Shown piece after piece: positions 11,027-23,995 of a stretch of 64,000 bases of DNA (the stretch's first letter is position 1; each line of letters starts with the position of its first letter). The notes under the pieces were generated by a model, which was not told the DNA's origin, did not search any database, and worked only from the letters and a program-made list of their open reading frames with translations. Source of the DNA: Crotalaria pallida. Its lineage: Eukaryota > Streptophyta > Magnoliopsida > Fabales > Fabaceae. Location of the stretch: the NCBI GenBank assembly GCA_037953625.1, contig CM075650.1, positions 126,215,706 through 126,279,705 of the forward strand. Reading direction: 5' to 3'. Made by a program: the position numbers and the translations under genes.

Positions 11027-13542
11027 TGTAACACCCTCACAATTATTTAATTAAATTAGGATTTTATAAAAAATGTTAATTGAAAATTTCTTTTTAAATT
11101 AAAATACTTAAGAATATTTTTCCGGAAAAACGGACAGAATTTCCTCTGTTTAACGGACTTTCCCAAATTTTCCAATTTTGTACCTGCTTAACCTGTTCAG
11201 TCCACAAACTTTTAAAACATAAAACGTTTAAATATCATCCAGAAACAGATCCTAATGCCCCGAATATCACAAATAGGGGTGTACAACTAATAGATATTTT
11301 TAAATTACAAAATAGTAGTTTTTAACATATCTAAAACTGCAGTCCACTCGTAAATAATAAATAGATACTCCACGTAGTGGAGGTTCAACCTGCTCGGCCA
11401 GAAACTGTGTAAGCTCCAATCTCAAAACCTGAAAAATGGTTGTAAGGGTGAGCTTTACACATGAAGTAGAAAGTAGTTCCTAACTAAACATAATGACCTA
11501 CTAAGTCAAACACACTTAGCACGTAACACATATTTTCAATCATCAAACCAATCATGCATCACACACAAACAATAGTTCCCTTAGCCCTTCTTAAACCCAT
11601 ATCTTTTGCTCTTTTATCTTTTTCATGTACTGTTGATTCTCTTTTCTCTCACTCACATCATATTATCTTTCAATTTTCTCTTTATTTCTTTCTTTTATAT
11701 TTTTCTCGTTTACTTCTCTTTCTTTCTTTTTAATCTTTCTTTACTTCTTTCTTTTTATTAATTTGGCTACAGGGTCTCACGACCAGGCCCACCGACCTAA
11801 CCTGCACCAAAATACTCTTTATCATCTATCCACAGGGTCTAACAACCAGATTCATATGACCTAACCTATGTCACAGGGTCTCACGACCAGATCTTTCGAC
11901 CTAACCTGCGCCATAGGGTCTCACGACCAGATCATACTATCTAACCTGCGTTGGCCACAGGGTCTTACGACCAGATCCCACGATCTAACCTGCGTTGGCC
12001 CATTCTTTTATTAATTCTTTTATCAATTGGCCACAGGGTCTTACGACCAGGTCCTCCCGACCTAACCTGTGACAAGTATCCTTTTACTATTTTCATTCTC
12101 ATTCTGTTTATTTTATTTAGTTATTCTTTTCATTTATTATCGTTTCACTTCTTTAATTTCCTTTATAATTATCCTTTTCTCTCTTGACTTTCATTATTAA
12201 CTTGCTATTTCATTCGTCATTCAACACACATTTATCATACAAACATACACAACAATTTTCACACTTTATTTTCTCAATTCCCTAAGTTTATGCCATGACG
12301 TTTTAACTCTTTCTATTCCTTAGTTCACATTCTAGTTTACATCTCATACATACTTACTTTCTTTTATTTATTATTCAATTATTTGAATTCGTTATGTGAT
12401 ATACATTTAGCACACAAACATCACAATTTAGCCAGACATACAGAACAATAATCAACAATAATCATTTATAGTCATTCACAATTAACAGCCAGAGTTCCTG
12501 TTCTTCAAATAAACATACATGATAACATATAACACTTAGCCAGCCTGCATAGTCAATTACCAGCATCAATTTATAGTTCATTTCATTTACTTTCTTACAT
12601 TATATTTAATTTAAATTAATTACCCAATGATCAGTTATAAGCACACCCACATATTCTTAGCAAGTATTATATACTAATTAGAAAATACCTCCTAAAGCAA
12701 GGTAAAGAACCCCTTACCTCAGGGTCCTTTTAGAACCTGATTTACGGCTCGGTGAGGCGATCCCGCTGCAGCTTGCGTCGAACTAGTCCAAATCCACCAA
12801 CTACGGCTTACATGACCGAGGTCGGTTTGACTCCTCGACTATGTTGGTGATGGCGGTTTGAATCGAACCCGCAACCGTGGCCGATGACGATAACGGTGTC
12901 AGTTCGGTTCTCTAGCATCCAGTTTGAAGTACAACCAAGGGGTGGGTTCTGGTCTGGTTTGGACCCGCAACCACAACGTTCATGGCGGAGGCGGCAGCTC
13001 CTTGGCATCAACTGCAATGACCCGCGTCAGAGGAACACAAACAGGGGCCTCTTGGATCAGATGCGAACTGGAGAGAGATGGTGGCGAAGACCACAGCGGC
13101 GGCGGCGGTTCGTGCTTGGCCCAGAGAGAGTCGCGATTCGCGACTGGGTTGAGGCGGAAGAACGCGTGACTGCAGCGGCTTTGACGATGAGGGAGGACGG
13201 CGATGGCTGGCGAGTTGTCCTTGGTTCGCGATTCAAAGATTGGTGGCGGCGGTGCACGGCGAGTAGAACCCCACATGCCGGTTCGGTTCGATCTGAAGGA
13301 GGGAGTCGCGATTCGCGACACGGTGGGTAAGGAGGACGCGCGTCGCGAGCTTGAGGGAGAAGGGTTCAGCAACAGCGGTTGGCGGCAGCTGGGCTCGGCG
13401 GCGGCGATCCAGGAGGAGTCGAAGAGCCGGAGGGAGAGAGGGGAGAGGGTTAGGGCCGGCGGCCAACTAGCAGAGAAGAAGTTTGGGGGGGGGGTATTCG
13501 AACCCCCTTCCTTTTTTTTTATTTTTATTTTTTTTTAAAATC

Positions 13543-13573
<31 letters not shown>

Positions 13574-13629
13574 ATTATTATTGTTATTGTTATTGTTATT
13601 GTTATTATTATTATTGTTATTACTATTAC

Positions 13630-13661
<32 letters not shown>

Positions 13662-14054
13662 GTAGTAGTAGTAGTAGTAGTGTTAGTATTATTTTAAAAT
13701 TGCTACTATCTATTTTCCTTTATTTATTTATTTATTTTAAACAACACGAAGTACTAAGAATAAAATGTAATTAATTATATGTATAAAATCATGAAGTTAT
13801 AGATCTCGAAGTTCTTAAAACAAGTTTAATATTAAATGTCAAAAGCAAATTAAAATATAGCAAGTACATTTTTCAAATAGGATAATTGTTTTAAACCAAA
13901 TTACTTTCAAATATATAAATAAAATATACTTTCGTAAATTTCGTAGGATATTTTAAGAAAATGCTCAATGCTTTAGTGGTTAATTTTAAGGGTTAATCCT
14001 TTAATTTAGTAAAACTCGGAATTCATAATACAAACGAAAATTCGGGATGTTACA
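11027..14054 (-). repeat. 5' LTR of the LARD-like element
   Basis: Second 3,028 bp copy, at a constant offset of +5,518 from 5509-8536 throughout, so there are no net indels. Same minisatellite, GC-rich block, inverted repeats and microsatellite. The right flank AAACA (14055-14059) is the target duplication. Confidence 0.95.
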
Positions 14055-14295
14055 AAACACCCCACTCCAAACATCATCGTTGAAAAATAGAACTGTTTTC
14101 ATTTAAAAGAAAGACAAGAGCCACAAGTACTGGAGTCATACTCCAAATGTTTCCAAAAGTAGGCCATCATTACAAAAGAAATTACAAACCAAAATAAAAA
14201 GTAGATGATTACATCTGTAGCACATCACAAGATAATCCTCGACTGGAACTCAGATCCTAGACACACAACATTCTTTGGACACGGACAACAGGGAA

Positions 14296-14637
14296 TCACT
14301 CTTCAGCGGAACTAGTATCCGTCTCCATATCTTCACTCGAATCCGCCTCCGCTTCGTGATTGGAATCACTAGCATCCTCTTCCTCCATTGGTTGAGGAAT
14401 CGCAGCCGCCAAGGGTGCAGGATCACCACCAAACTTGTGATACTCCCTCGGTCCACCATTCTGATAGTCACGGAGAGTGACTTGTCCCATGTGCACGTCC
14501 ATGCTTGCTCCTCGTAGAATATGTCTCAGATCGTCGATCTCCAATCGAGTTTCACCGCGCCAGATCCAACCATCAGGAACCATTTCCCATGCTCCTCCCT
14601 GAAGAGGCCACATGTGGATTGCTACATGATATGCCAT
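14296..14637 (-). CDS. Small acidic ORF inside the 3' LTR of element B, function unknown
   Basis: 113 codons on the minus strand. The ATG follows directly after an in-frame TAG, so the start is well bounded. The N-terminal half is Trp-rich (MWPLQGGAWEM, DGWIWRGE). The C-terminal third is strongly acidic and Ser-rich (EEEDASDSN, ADSSEDMETDTSSAEE). No domain, signal peptide or membrane segment is recognisable. The corresponding frame in the 5' LTR (33882-34223) is open except for one TGA where this copy has CGA, with few replacements. It could be a minor LTR-encoded protein or part of a captured exon, or chance. Its conservation between the LTRs reflects recent common origin and is not proof of function. 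Confidence 0.4.
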   Translation of the reverse strand: MAYHVAIHMWPLQGGAWEMVPDGWIWRGETRLEIDDLRHILRGASMDVHMGQVTLRDYQNGGPREYHKFGGDPAPLAAAIPQPMEEEDASDSNHEAEADSSEDMETDTSSAEE

Positions 14638-17600
14638 CTACCCGTTGCAATACCGGCAGATGCCAATATGACAACCAGGTAGGAGAGAGTTAGTGTGCCA
14701 TACACTAACAAGTTGACCGTAAGGTCTCAGGGTAGACTCGATAGAAAGAAGAACAAACAACCACGACACTTGACCAGTATACAAAATGAGACAAGATACC
14801 AAAAGCGTAGAGAACACATGGATATACCAATTTGACAGCATAGGATAACAAAGCGGGTAACATAATAATCAAAATAAATAAACACATAAAATGAGTAAGC
14901 ATAAACCACCAATCCAGAAACATGATTCTCAGAACAACATCAACTCATCAATATTCTCATCATCATTCAGTTATATCTTTATTCTTTGGTTATTAAGTTT
15001 TATCACATTTCAGCTCACTCAATGAGGTAGGGGAATCACCATCACTGAGGATAAACGCACTCTCTACATCTCCTCGGTCTCCATCCAAACCTAGTTGGAA
15101 GCCAACAGGAGTATAGGACCTTTACCACGCGGGCACGACAGCTGTCTCAACACAAATGGTCCCAGACCAAGAGGATCTCGTCCTCAAATCATATCAATAA
15201 TATTAAGGCTCACTGTCCACGCAGTGGCAAACACAATGCCCCGTTTCAGTCCCTCTCACTGTTGTAGACTTGCATTCAAGGGGGTGACAGTATCATTTCT
15301 AGTTAGCTATGCGGTACTTGCCACGACATTAGACCCAGTCCCCACCACGTTAGTGCACCACTTGTGGGATTCGTCCCGCCTAGAAATGTACTCGAGGCTT
15401 CTTGACGTTTCACCGTCCTTGCCCTCCCCACATGCAATCTCCACCTGAGTATCCGCAGATACCCATAGTATCTTCCTCTCCACTACTTCACACTCATATA
15501 CCTCGCCGCATATTTTAATGTCTTTTAAAATCTTTTAAAGGTCTTTTATCATCTTTAGTTAACCTAAGATCGGCTTGCCCTTAGTTCATCCCTTCGACAA
15601 GACCCGATCAATAAGGGTTACATCTTTCCCCATTTTCACATAATCAAACCATCACTTTCTCAAGCCACACGGCCACAATGCCATCACATCATTCTCAAAG
15701 ACAATCACATATCTCTTTTGCACAATCATTCCATCACACATTCTCTAACACAAAGCTCGGCTCTACGAGCGCAATGTCCTCATCCGGTACTTGTTACTCC
15801 ACCACATCATCTTGAATCTCAACACATATCTCTCTTTCAATTATCCTCATACTTTACTTTCACTTTCTCATAAGCATCCATAACGGCATTCAGACTCATT
15901 TCGCGAAGAGTAACTTTTACAAAGAATGAGAAAGGAACTAACATAGGATAGGAATAAACATGCACTAATTCAAGAAACATAGAACAAAATATCGCGTAAA
16001 CTCATGTTACCACCATACGAGCAACCATGTTACGGGCTCACCACAATCTCACTCACCTCTTAATCCAGCAAGAGAAATACTTTGACCTTGGGGATCTCTA
16101 ACTTCTCCTTGAGAATAGTTCCCACCGTCCACTGAATAACCTCGAGGTAAATAAATACACTTTTATCAAAAATCATTTCAATTAAAAATTACAACTTGAT
16201 CTCTTGGATAGGAAATCCTTTACTTTCTTAATTCTTTTCTTAAATTACATGGGTTTATCAAAACAACTTTCAATCTTTTCTCATAATTGAAATCCTTTGA
16301 AAATCATTTGAAAACTTCACATTAAAATAAATAAAACAAATGGTTTAAGTGGCTGTAGGGAAAAGTCCAGCCACTATTTCAAATTGAAAAACATTGAAAA
16401 ATCCATAATTTTCATTCTAACTATTTATAAAACACATAACACTTGAAATCTACCTTTTTCACAACTTAAAATCATTTTTAAAAGTGAAATACTTTGAAAT
16501 AAATTCTTGGACAGCAAAGGATAAAGAAATCAAACTATAAAAATACTTTTAGAAATAATCAAATACATTCACTCATTTCCTTTAGTCAAAACCGAATTGA
16601 ACCAAGACCAAAACAACATAATTCAATTAAAGTTTTTCTTAAAACAAGTCATAAAACATAATCATTTCAAGGAGACAATTTCATGCAAAAAGAATCTAGC
16701 CTATACATCCTAACATAGGCCGAATCATCACTAGATAAAAAACAAAACCTTTGATACATTTCTTTTTCATGCAAAATCCTTTAAATTAGCCAACCAAGAA
16801 TCATGCACTTTAAAACATATGGTTTTAGAAAATACTACTCCTTTTTCTTTCTCAAAACTGTGACCTACTTGTGTCACTTTAAACAAGATTTCATTTTTAT
16901 TTTCCCTTGCATGTGCCTTAAAAATCATGGAAATCAAAAAGAGAACTCATGCAAGAAAACTTATCATGAAAAACAACCATGAGCTTTGTTTTTAAAGCTT
17001 GACCGAAAAGTACATCAAAAAAATCAAGGAGAAAACTTAAATCTTTAACTTTGAAATACACATAAACTTAAATCCAAGTGAAATCATTTCCAAAAAGTTG
17101 TTTTCCTTTTGTGTCTCCTCAAAACCGTGACATGCATGTCAAGAAACAAAGCTTTTGAGTTCAAAAATCACAAATCAAACTTCAAGATCAAAAGTATTGA
17201 AAATCGAGGCAAGAAAACAAGTCTTTTTCAAGATCAAAGCAATAGATCAAAGACTCTTGAAATAAAATCAAAGATCAAAGCTTTAGAAAAATCAAAGTTG
17301 AAATCTAAGCATGAAAACTATGTAGATCAACTTTATCAAGCATCAAACTAACATGCATGGATTCAAAATGAAATAAAAATCATCACAACCTAATTTTCTA
17401 AGCATGACCGAATGATAATGTCCATGGGTTAGGGTTCTACAAGTTTATGATGCTCTTGGAAACTCAAGATCAAGGCTTTACAAGTACTTACAAACATAGA
17501 TCTTCAAAGAATTTAGACATGCATCAACAAAGAACTTTACAAGACTTGGAAAATTGAAAATTACCACTAATACCCTATGATCTTCGAAAATGCTAAAGAA

Positions 17601-18876
17601 AAAGAAAGGATCTTCAACCTTCTTCACTTAGTCTTCAAGAATCCTAAGGCATTGGGTTTGATCTTCTTCCTCCTCTCTTCTCCAAGCTCATGGGTTCTCT
17701 CTCTCTCTAAATCTCTCTATGAGTTTGTTGAGACTCTTAGAAATTGTGTGTTGGTTTGGAAGTGAAATGAGAAGCAAATGGGTTGGGAGTGCTACGGTTT
17801 GGGGTATAAGAAAACCACAAGGTTTTTCCCTTATTACCCTTAAAGAAACTCGGCCAAGTGTGTTGAATGAAGGGTAAAATTGGCATCATCAAGGCTTGCA
17901 TGGCTCAAGCCAAGCCATTGGACAAATGGAGTAGGATTAGGCTTAAGCTTACTTCCTATTGGTTGGTCAAACTCTTAATCAAGCTTATCACTAAACTAAA
18001 CCTAGGTGCATTAGTCCACTAGCCTAGGGTGCAAGGAAGTCAAAAATGGCATCATGCATGCACCACCCATACACACCACACGGCCGACACATATGCACAC
18101 ACATGCACCTTATTTCACTTTTATTTTCTTTTTCAATAATTCATCATTTTCCATAAAATACCAAAGTATTAAATACTTAAAGAATTCAATCCAAAAAAAT
18201 TCAATTCAAAACTCAATCCAAAAATTCAATTTAAATCTCATAAGGTTTTTCTCAAAACAAAATCATTTTCTTAAAAACTCTTTATCACTTGAAATCACAA
18301 AAGGAATTTGATTTGAGAAATATCTTTGGAAATCACACCTTTTAAAATACTTTATCCAAATAATCTTTTTAGGGTTTTAAAACAAATTCGAGGCATTCAG
18401 ACGGGGTGTTACATTTGTTGGAAGTCAAGCTTGCCCTAAAGGACGTAAAGAGTAATGCTAGAAGGATTCTAGAAGATAATGTTTTGATGATTACAAACAA
18501 GATTCAAAGTTTCAAGCATCAAGCTGCATCAAGTTTCAAGGCTAAAGTCAAGGCTCAAGTTTAGTATAGCCTGGCCCATAGGAAATTTGTAAGGTAATGA
18601 ATTTTTATTACAAGTGTCTAATGGCCAAAATTAGTGTTTCATGTTAAGGAGAAGAAAAGGACTTTTTATGAAAAATGTTTTAATTGCAAAATATGTTTTC
18701 ATGAAAATCTGTTTTTAACTTAGTTTATGAAAAATGTTTTTAATTGCGAAAATAGTTTTTTCTAAAAACATATTTTTTAAAGACTTAATTGATTCACTGT
18801 GAAAATATATCTTGACAACCTCTAGCTGGATTTCTCTAAATTGTGAAAATCTGTTAAGACAAGTTTTGACAGAGAT

Positions 18877-19224
18877 AATCGATTACTCTTTCAAGATAAT
18901 CGATTATTTATGTTGCATCATAGAAAATCCAGAGAGAGTGTAATCGAGTATTTGAACCTGGCTAATCCATTACTTTTTGTATGAAAGTAATCGATTACTT
19001 GGCACAGATAATCGATTACTGGAGTTGCATCATATATTTTTCAGAGGCTGTGTAATCGATTATTTGACCAGTGATAATCGATTATATCAGTTGCATCATA
19101 TATTAAACAGAAGTGAAGTAATCGATTAAATTCTATGTTGTAATCGATTACTGGTTTTTCAAAAGAATTTAAAAGTTTCTATTTTTAAAGGGATAATCGA
19201 TTATCTTCTTGAAGTAATCGATTA
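18877..19224. repeat. Paired AATCGATTA palindrome array, 5' LTR of C
   Basis: Ten to eleven AATCGATTA copies plus degenerate ones in about 350 bp, arranged as pairs with 21-22 bp spacing. Pairs are separated by segments containing GTTGCATCATA. It matches the array at 26976-27322. Confidence 0.88.
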
Positions 19225-19447
19225 CCTCAAGTTTTATTGAAAAAACGTGTCAGAATCATTTTGATTTATTTCCTGATTTGTTTTTACATAATTGATTCTG
19301 ATTTATTTTCAAAATTCGAATTTGATTTTAGTTTTGAAAATATTCCTTTTTGGTTTAAGATTCAAATATTTTATTTTATTCCTTAAATCTATTTTATTTG
19401 TTTCTGATTTCAAAATTTATTTTATTCTTTAAATCTATTTGATTTGA

Positions 19448-22400
19448 TTTTTTTTTGGTAGATGAAAAAATCAATTACCACAAGCTCATTCAACAATACA
19501 AAACTAAAGGCCCCACATTTCACTTTCCACCTTCTAGGAAGGGTTCAAGTGAAAAAGTGGTCCTAAACTAGTTACAAAAACTTCAAAGTTCAATTCTAAT
19601 CCTATCTACTAAGGCTCTATTATGCCAATTAACAAAATTGGGAAAACTATAGCTAATTCTCCAGGCCACTTCTCTTCTTATTCTCATGAATACACTAGAA
19701 ATAGAATGAGTGCAACTCCTAAAAATCCTTGAATTTCGTTCACTCCAAATGTGATAGAGGACTGCAGCAAAAACTGCTCCAATCACCCTCCTCCTTGTCT
19801 TGTCTTTGAAAGCATGAAGAATCCATCTAGCCCAATGAGCATATCTAGTAGGCCATGTCTCCAACCCAATCCAGCAGCATACATCTTGCAGTAACTTAGC
19901 AGACCAGCTACAAGAGAAGAAAAGGTGGTCTCTTGATTCCAAACCATTATTACATAAGCAGCAATGTAAGGGGGTATTAATGTATGTGCAAATTCTGTCT
20001 CTAGTGCTTAATTTTCCATGGCAAGCCATCCAAACTATGAACTTGTGTCTTGGAACTACAACCGAATTCCAAACAAAAGTGTGCATAGGAAATTGAGGCT
20101 GATTCCCCTGTAAGAAGGAGTAGCCCGATTTGATGGAGTAAATTCTATCAGGGGTATGAAGCCATCTGTCATTCAAAAAACCTGTCGCCAATCTGTCACG
20201 AATTTTGATCAATTGTTTCCAATGCCATCCATCATGTTGTCTATATGCATAAGTCCAGAAATCCTGCCCTTTGATATAAATTGAATTGATCCATTTAATC
20301 CAAAGACAATCCTTTTTAGACGCTATGTGCCATACTTGTTTTCCAAGAGCTGCAATATTCCACTGAACTGCATTCTTAATATTCAGACCTCCATGATGCT
20401 TGCTTTTACAAATCCAGCTCCAGGCAACAGCAGCATGATAATTTCCACTTTCATTCTTGCCCCACAGAAATTCCCTACATCTCCTCTCCACCACTTTCAA
20501 CACTGATTTTGGAATGATAAAAACTGTTGCCCAATAAACATGCATACTCATAAGGACTGAATTGATTAAACAGACTTTACCTTGATAAGACAGATTTCTT
20601 GACTTCCAGGTTTCAATTCTTCTAATGATTTTGTCTATTAGAGTACTGCACATATTAGCATTCCATTTCTTATGAGTCAGTGGCATTCCCAAGTATTTAA
20701 AAGGAAAAGAACCCTTCATGAAACCAGTGATTTGCATCAGTTCATCTTGCTTGTTTTGAGACAGACCAACCATGAAAATGTGTGACTTTTCTGTGCTAGC
20801 TTGCAGACCTGAAGCTTTGGAAAAAACCTAGAAAGCATCCACCAATAGCCTCACACTAGCAGGGTGTCCTTTACTGAAGATCATAAGATCATCAGCAAAG
20901 GCTAAGTTTGTGAGTTTCAACTCCTTACACAAAGGGTGGAATCTGAAATTTTGATGGGAAGCTGCCTGCTGCAAACCTTTTGTAAGAACCTCCATTGCTA
21001 GGACAAAAATGAGAGGAGAAATTGGATCCCCTTGTCTAATCCCTCGAGAAGGACTAACTCTACCACTTGTCTGGCCATTAATGCAGATGGAATAAGTAAC
21101 AGTGGTTACACAAGCCATAATCCATCTCCTAAACTTTTCAGGAAATCTAAAACCCTCCATCATATCCTCAATGAACTTCCAGCTTAGAGTATCATAAGCT
21201 TTCCTAATGTCAACCTTCATGATGCATCTAGGTGAGACATTCCTTCTCCCATACAACCTAAGTAACTCTTGAGTGATCAGAATATTATGAATAATGCTTC
21301 TGTCCCTCACAAAGGCAGTTTGATTGTCCTGCACAATGCTTGGAAGAATAGCCTTCAATCTGTTGCACAACACCTTTGAAATTGCTTTATAAAGAGTGTT
21401 GCAGCATGCTATTGGTCTGTAATCTCTTGTAGTGTTTGGACAATCACCCTTAGGTATCAAGACAAGATTTGTTCTGTTAATTTCCTTCAACATGTGACCT
21501 GTATCTAGGAAATCTCTTACTGCCTTGGTACAATCAGCACCTATTATATGCCATGCTTTTTTAAAAAAACCTGCTCCATACCCATCAGGCCCAGGGGCTT
21601 TATCATCTGGAATGGAAAATATGGCTTCTTTTATTTCAACATCACTGATAGGCTTAATCAAGCTCAATTGCTGCTCAACATTTAACACAGGACCCCCTTC
21701 CACAATTCTTTGATCCAGAGTACTATTTCTGCCCCTCATGAATAAATCTTTGTAGTACTCCTCAAACACATGACTAACCTGGTCCTGACCAGCCACAAAA
21801 TTACCATCAGCAGTTGCTATTCTTAGAATCCTGTTCCTGTAGTTCCTATTCTTGATTGCAGCATGAAAATAACTAGTGTTCTGGTCCCCTTGTTGCAGCC
21901 AACTGATCTTTGCTTTTTGCCTCAGAAAAGCTATGGCTCTCTGCTGAATATCTTTATACTCCTTAGCATACTGAGCCTCCTCCTTCTGTAAGACATGATT
22001 TAGAGGATCCTTATCCAGTTTCTCTTGAATCTCAAGTAATCTGATTCTCATTTCTTTCTCCTTAATATCAATATCTGCATAAGAATCCTTATTCAATTTT
22101 CTCAAAGGCTCTTTTAGATTCTGAAGTTTCCTGCATACCTGAAACATGGTACTACCTGATTCCTCCACCTCCCATTCATTCTGAATAATTCCATTGAAAT
22201 CACTATGATCAGCCCACATATTAAAGAATTTAAAGCCACATTTTGTTGTGTGATGGCCAACATTCCATTCCATGAGAATTGGAGAATGGTCAGGCACCCC
22301 TGCTGCAATAAAAGTTGTTTCAAAACAAGGCCATTTATCACACCAAGCTTGGTTGATTAAGGCTCTATCAAGCTTTGAATTAATTCGCATACTACCAGAC

Positions 22401-22725
22401 TGCTTATTTGTCCAGGTAAACAAACATCCTTTGAATCTCATGTCTACCAAGTTGCACTGATTCACACAGTCCTTGAAATCCTGAAGGCTCACAGGATTAG
22501 TGTCACTACCACCACATTTTTCCTGCTGGTCCAAGAAAGTATTGAAATCACCAAGAATCAGCCAAGGTTCAGTAATAAATTGCACTACACCTTTCAAGAC
22601 ATTCCATAGCTCCTGTCTCTCAGTGTGATCATTTGAGGCATACACAAAAGTTACATAAAAAACAGTCCCATCAATTTTGGATGTCACAAAGCAATGAACA
22701 TATTGAGCAGATCTAGCAATTGTGA
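19448..22725 (-). mobile_element. 5'-truncated L1-type LINE inserted in the 5' LTR of C
   Basis: Non-LTR retrotransposon on the minus strand. The 3' end is marked by a poly-A tail (nine Ts at 19448-19456 on the plus strand), the 5' end at about 22725 where LTR sequence resumes. ORF1 and the N-terminal half of the endonuclease are missing, typical of incomplete reverse transcription. TATTTGATTT flanks both ends (19436-19445 and 22726-22735), a possible target duplication. Compared with the intact LTR about 30 bp of target is missing, so the site is not a clean duplication. Confidence 0.85.
19583..22725 (-). pseudogene. LINE ORF2 remnant: endonuclease, reverse transcriptase, zf-RVT
   Basis: The frame is open from the truncation point at about 22725. 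Endonuclease C-terminal half: LILGDFNTFL, the SKLDRAL block and the GVPDHSPILM histidine motif. Reverse transcriptase: GPDGYGAGFFK, LIPKGDCPNTTRDYRPI, the RQGDPISPLIF block and the FADDLMIFSKG catalytic motif. One in-frame TAG at 20828 interrupts the thumb region; the same frame continues to 19583 through KYLGMPL and a zf-RVT domain (KFIVWMACHGKLSTRDR followed by CCLCN and DHLFFSC). The RT active site is intact, but the copy lacks ORF1, the promoter and the endonuclease N-terminus, so it is dead. Confidence 0.9.
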
Positions 22726-23901
22726 TATTTGATTTCAGAAAATCAATTTTGAATATTTCCGGATTTGATTTAATTCTTATTTTAAATTTGATTTATTTCC
22801 AAAATCATTTTTTGATTTGATTTGATTCTATTTTCAATTTCAAATTTCAAATTTCAAATATTTTCAAATCCTTGGTTTTAATTCTTAAATCTTTATGATT
22901 TGGTTTTTGATTTTAAACATGTGTTAATTGTTGCTTTTATAAAAAGGTTTTGAATCAAGTTTTTATTTGGTTATTGCTCCAACCTTTTTCTTCTTCACGT
23001 TCTTCTCTTCTTCTCTTCTCCTTCAACTAGTTCTTAAATGTTGATATCTATTTGATAAGAAAACCTTTTTTTTCTTGGCCATAGTACTTGTGATTTAACT
23101 TCATTGCCATAGAGCTTCATTGTTGTATTCGTGTTGTATAGAACACACTTTTGTTAGAGCCTATTATTGTTGTATCTGCACTATTAAGAGTGCAATATAG
23201 GTCTTGTACCAATCACTCATACCATAACCATTTGTGTAAGGGGTGTGTAACCCTTAGTGACTAGGGAGTGAATCTCCTAGTGCAGACGTTCTGCGTTCGT
23301 GTGTGTAGGGTGAGGAACCCTTCTGTATTGGGTAGTGCTAGACGAACGGTGGGGCACCTAGTAGTTAGGCTATCTGGTTGTTGTTGAGGTCCCTGGCGAA
23401 AGGAGGTTCCTAGTAGCTTGCGGGACGCTCTGGTTGTACTTGGGGACGCGTGGCGTCTTGGTTTAGTGAAAAGCTCAAGCGGGTCGCTTGGGGACTGGAG
23501 TAGGCCGGGTTTGCCGAACCAGGATAAAATCTCCAGTGCAATCTCTTCTATCCCTCATCTCTTTATTTTCGTTATTGTTGTTTCATGTGCATTGTTGTTA
23601 TAATTATCATTATTGCATCATAGCGATTATTTTCATAATAATTAATTTAAAGGATTTTAAATTAATTAGCGCGGTAACATTGTTTTCGTTGTTCTTATTT
23701 TTTGTTTTCCGCGCATATTAGTTTTTATTATTATTATTATTATTAAAGATTCCGCAAAATCGTTTTTATTCAATATATTAGTTTTCCGCTGCAAAATCTC
23801 TTTAATTTTATTGAAAACGATTTGAAACCAATGTTTTCATAAACACCCAATTCACCCCCTCTTGGGTGTCGGCTGCCAATCCTATCAATAATTCTAACAA
23901 T

Positions 23902-23913
23902 TGGTATCAGAGC
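23902..23913 (+). other. Primer-binding site of element C (initiator Met tRNA)
   Basis: TGGTATCAGAGC two bases after the 5' LTR, complementary to the initiator tRNA-Met 3' end. It fixes the plus orientation of C. Confidence 0.93.
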
Positions 23914-23995
23914 TTCGTGCTCTGGTAAAGGCTTAACAGCCTGAGTTAAAGATCCTTGTAGATTGGCAGTGTTGGGATATTTTATTTGTTTTAAT

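Larger units (their letters stand above)
5509..14054 (-). mobile_element. LARD-like non-autonomous LTR retrotransposon with two identical-length 3,028 bp LTRs
   Basis: Two direct repeats, 5509-8536 and 11027-14054, each 3,028 bp with TG...CA ends, flank a 2,490 bp internal region without gag or pol. Orientation is minus: an initiator-Met primer site (11012-11023) adjoins the right LTR and a polypurine tract (complement of ATTCTCCCCCACTT, 8537-8550) adjoins the left one. The duplication AAACA is at 5504-5508 and 14055-14059. Every stretch I compared between the LTRs is identical, including a 10-base G run and a long ATT microsatellite, so insertion was very recent. Enzymes must come from an autonomous partner not present here. 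Large LTRs with a non-coding interior fit the LARD class. The interior carries an HSP90 gene fragment. Confidence 0.95.
5359..18413 (-). repeat. 3' LTR of element B, split by the LARD-like element
   Basis: Begins TGTAACAGCC and ends GGTGTTACA (plus strand). 5359-5508 and 14060-18413 are homologous to 33520-38015. The uninterrupted copy shows the pre-insertion site: 33640-33660 reads straight from CTTTCGAAAC into CCCCACTCC. Sequence between 14060 and 18413 is AT-rich and non-coding except for a 113-codon acidic ORF (14296-14637, minus). On the minus strand a purine/CT-rich leader lies around 17600-17830, as expected downstream of an LTR promoter. I see no host gene in it. Confidence 0.9.
18416..23899 (+). 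repeat. 5' LTR of element C, interrupted by a LINE
   Basis: Starts TGTTGGAAGTC and ends ATTCTAACA. Without the LINE (about 3,278 bp) it is about 2.2 kb, versus 2,279 bp for the 3' LTR. Differences are two 13 bp deletions near 18530-18560, about 15 bp near 19425, about 30 bp lost at the LINE insertion, and point changes. It carries a palindrome array (18877-19224) and a TATAAAAA box near 22940-22947, about 950 bp before its end. Confidence 0.9.

Noticed and set aside
14638..14923. Membrane-like minus-strand ORFs of 61-72 codons in the B LTR (also 34224-34509)
   Set aside because: Overlapping frames in AT-rich LTR sequence with no conserved start or domain.
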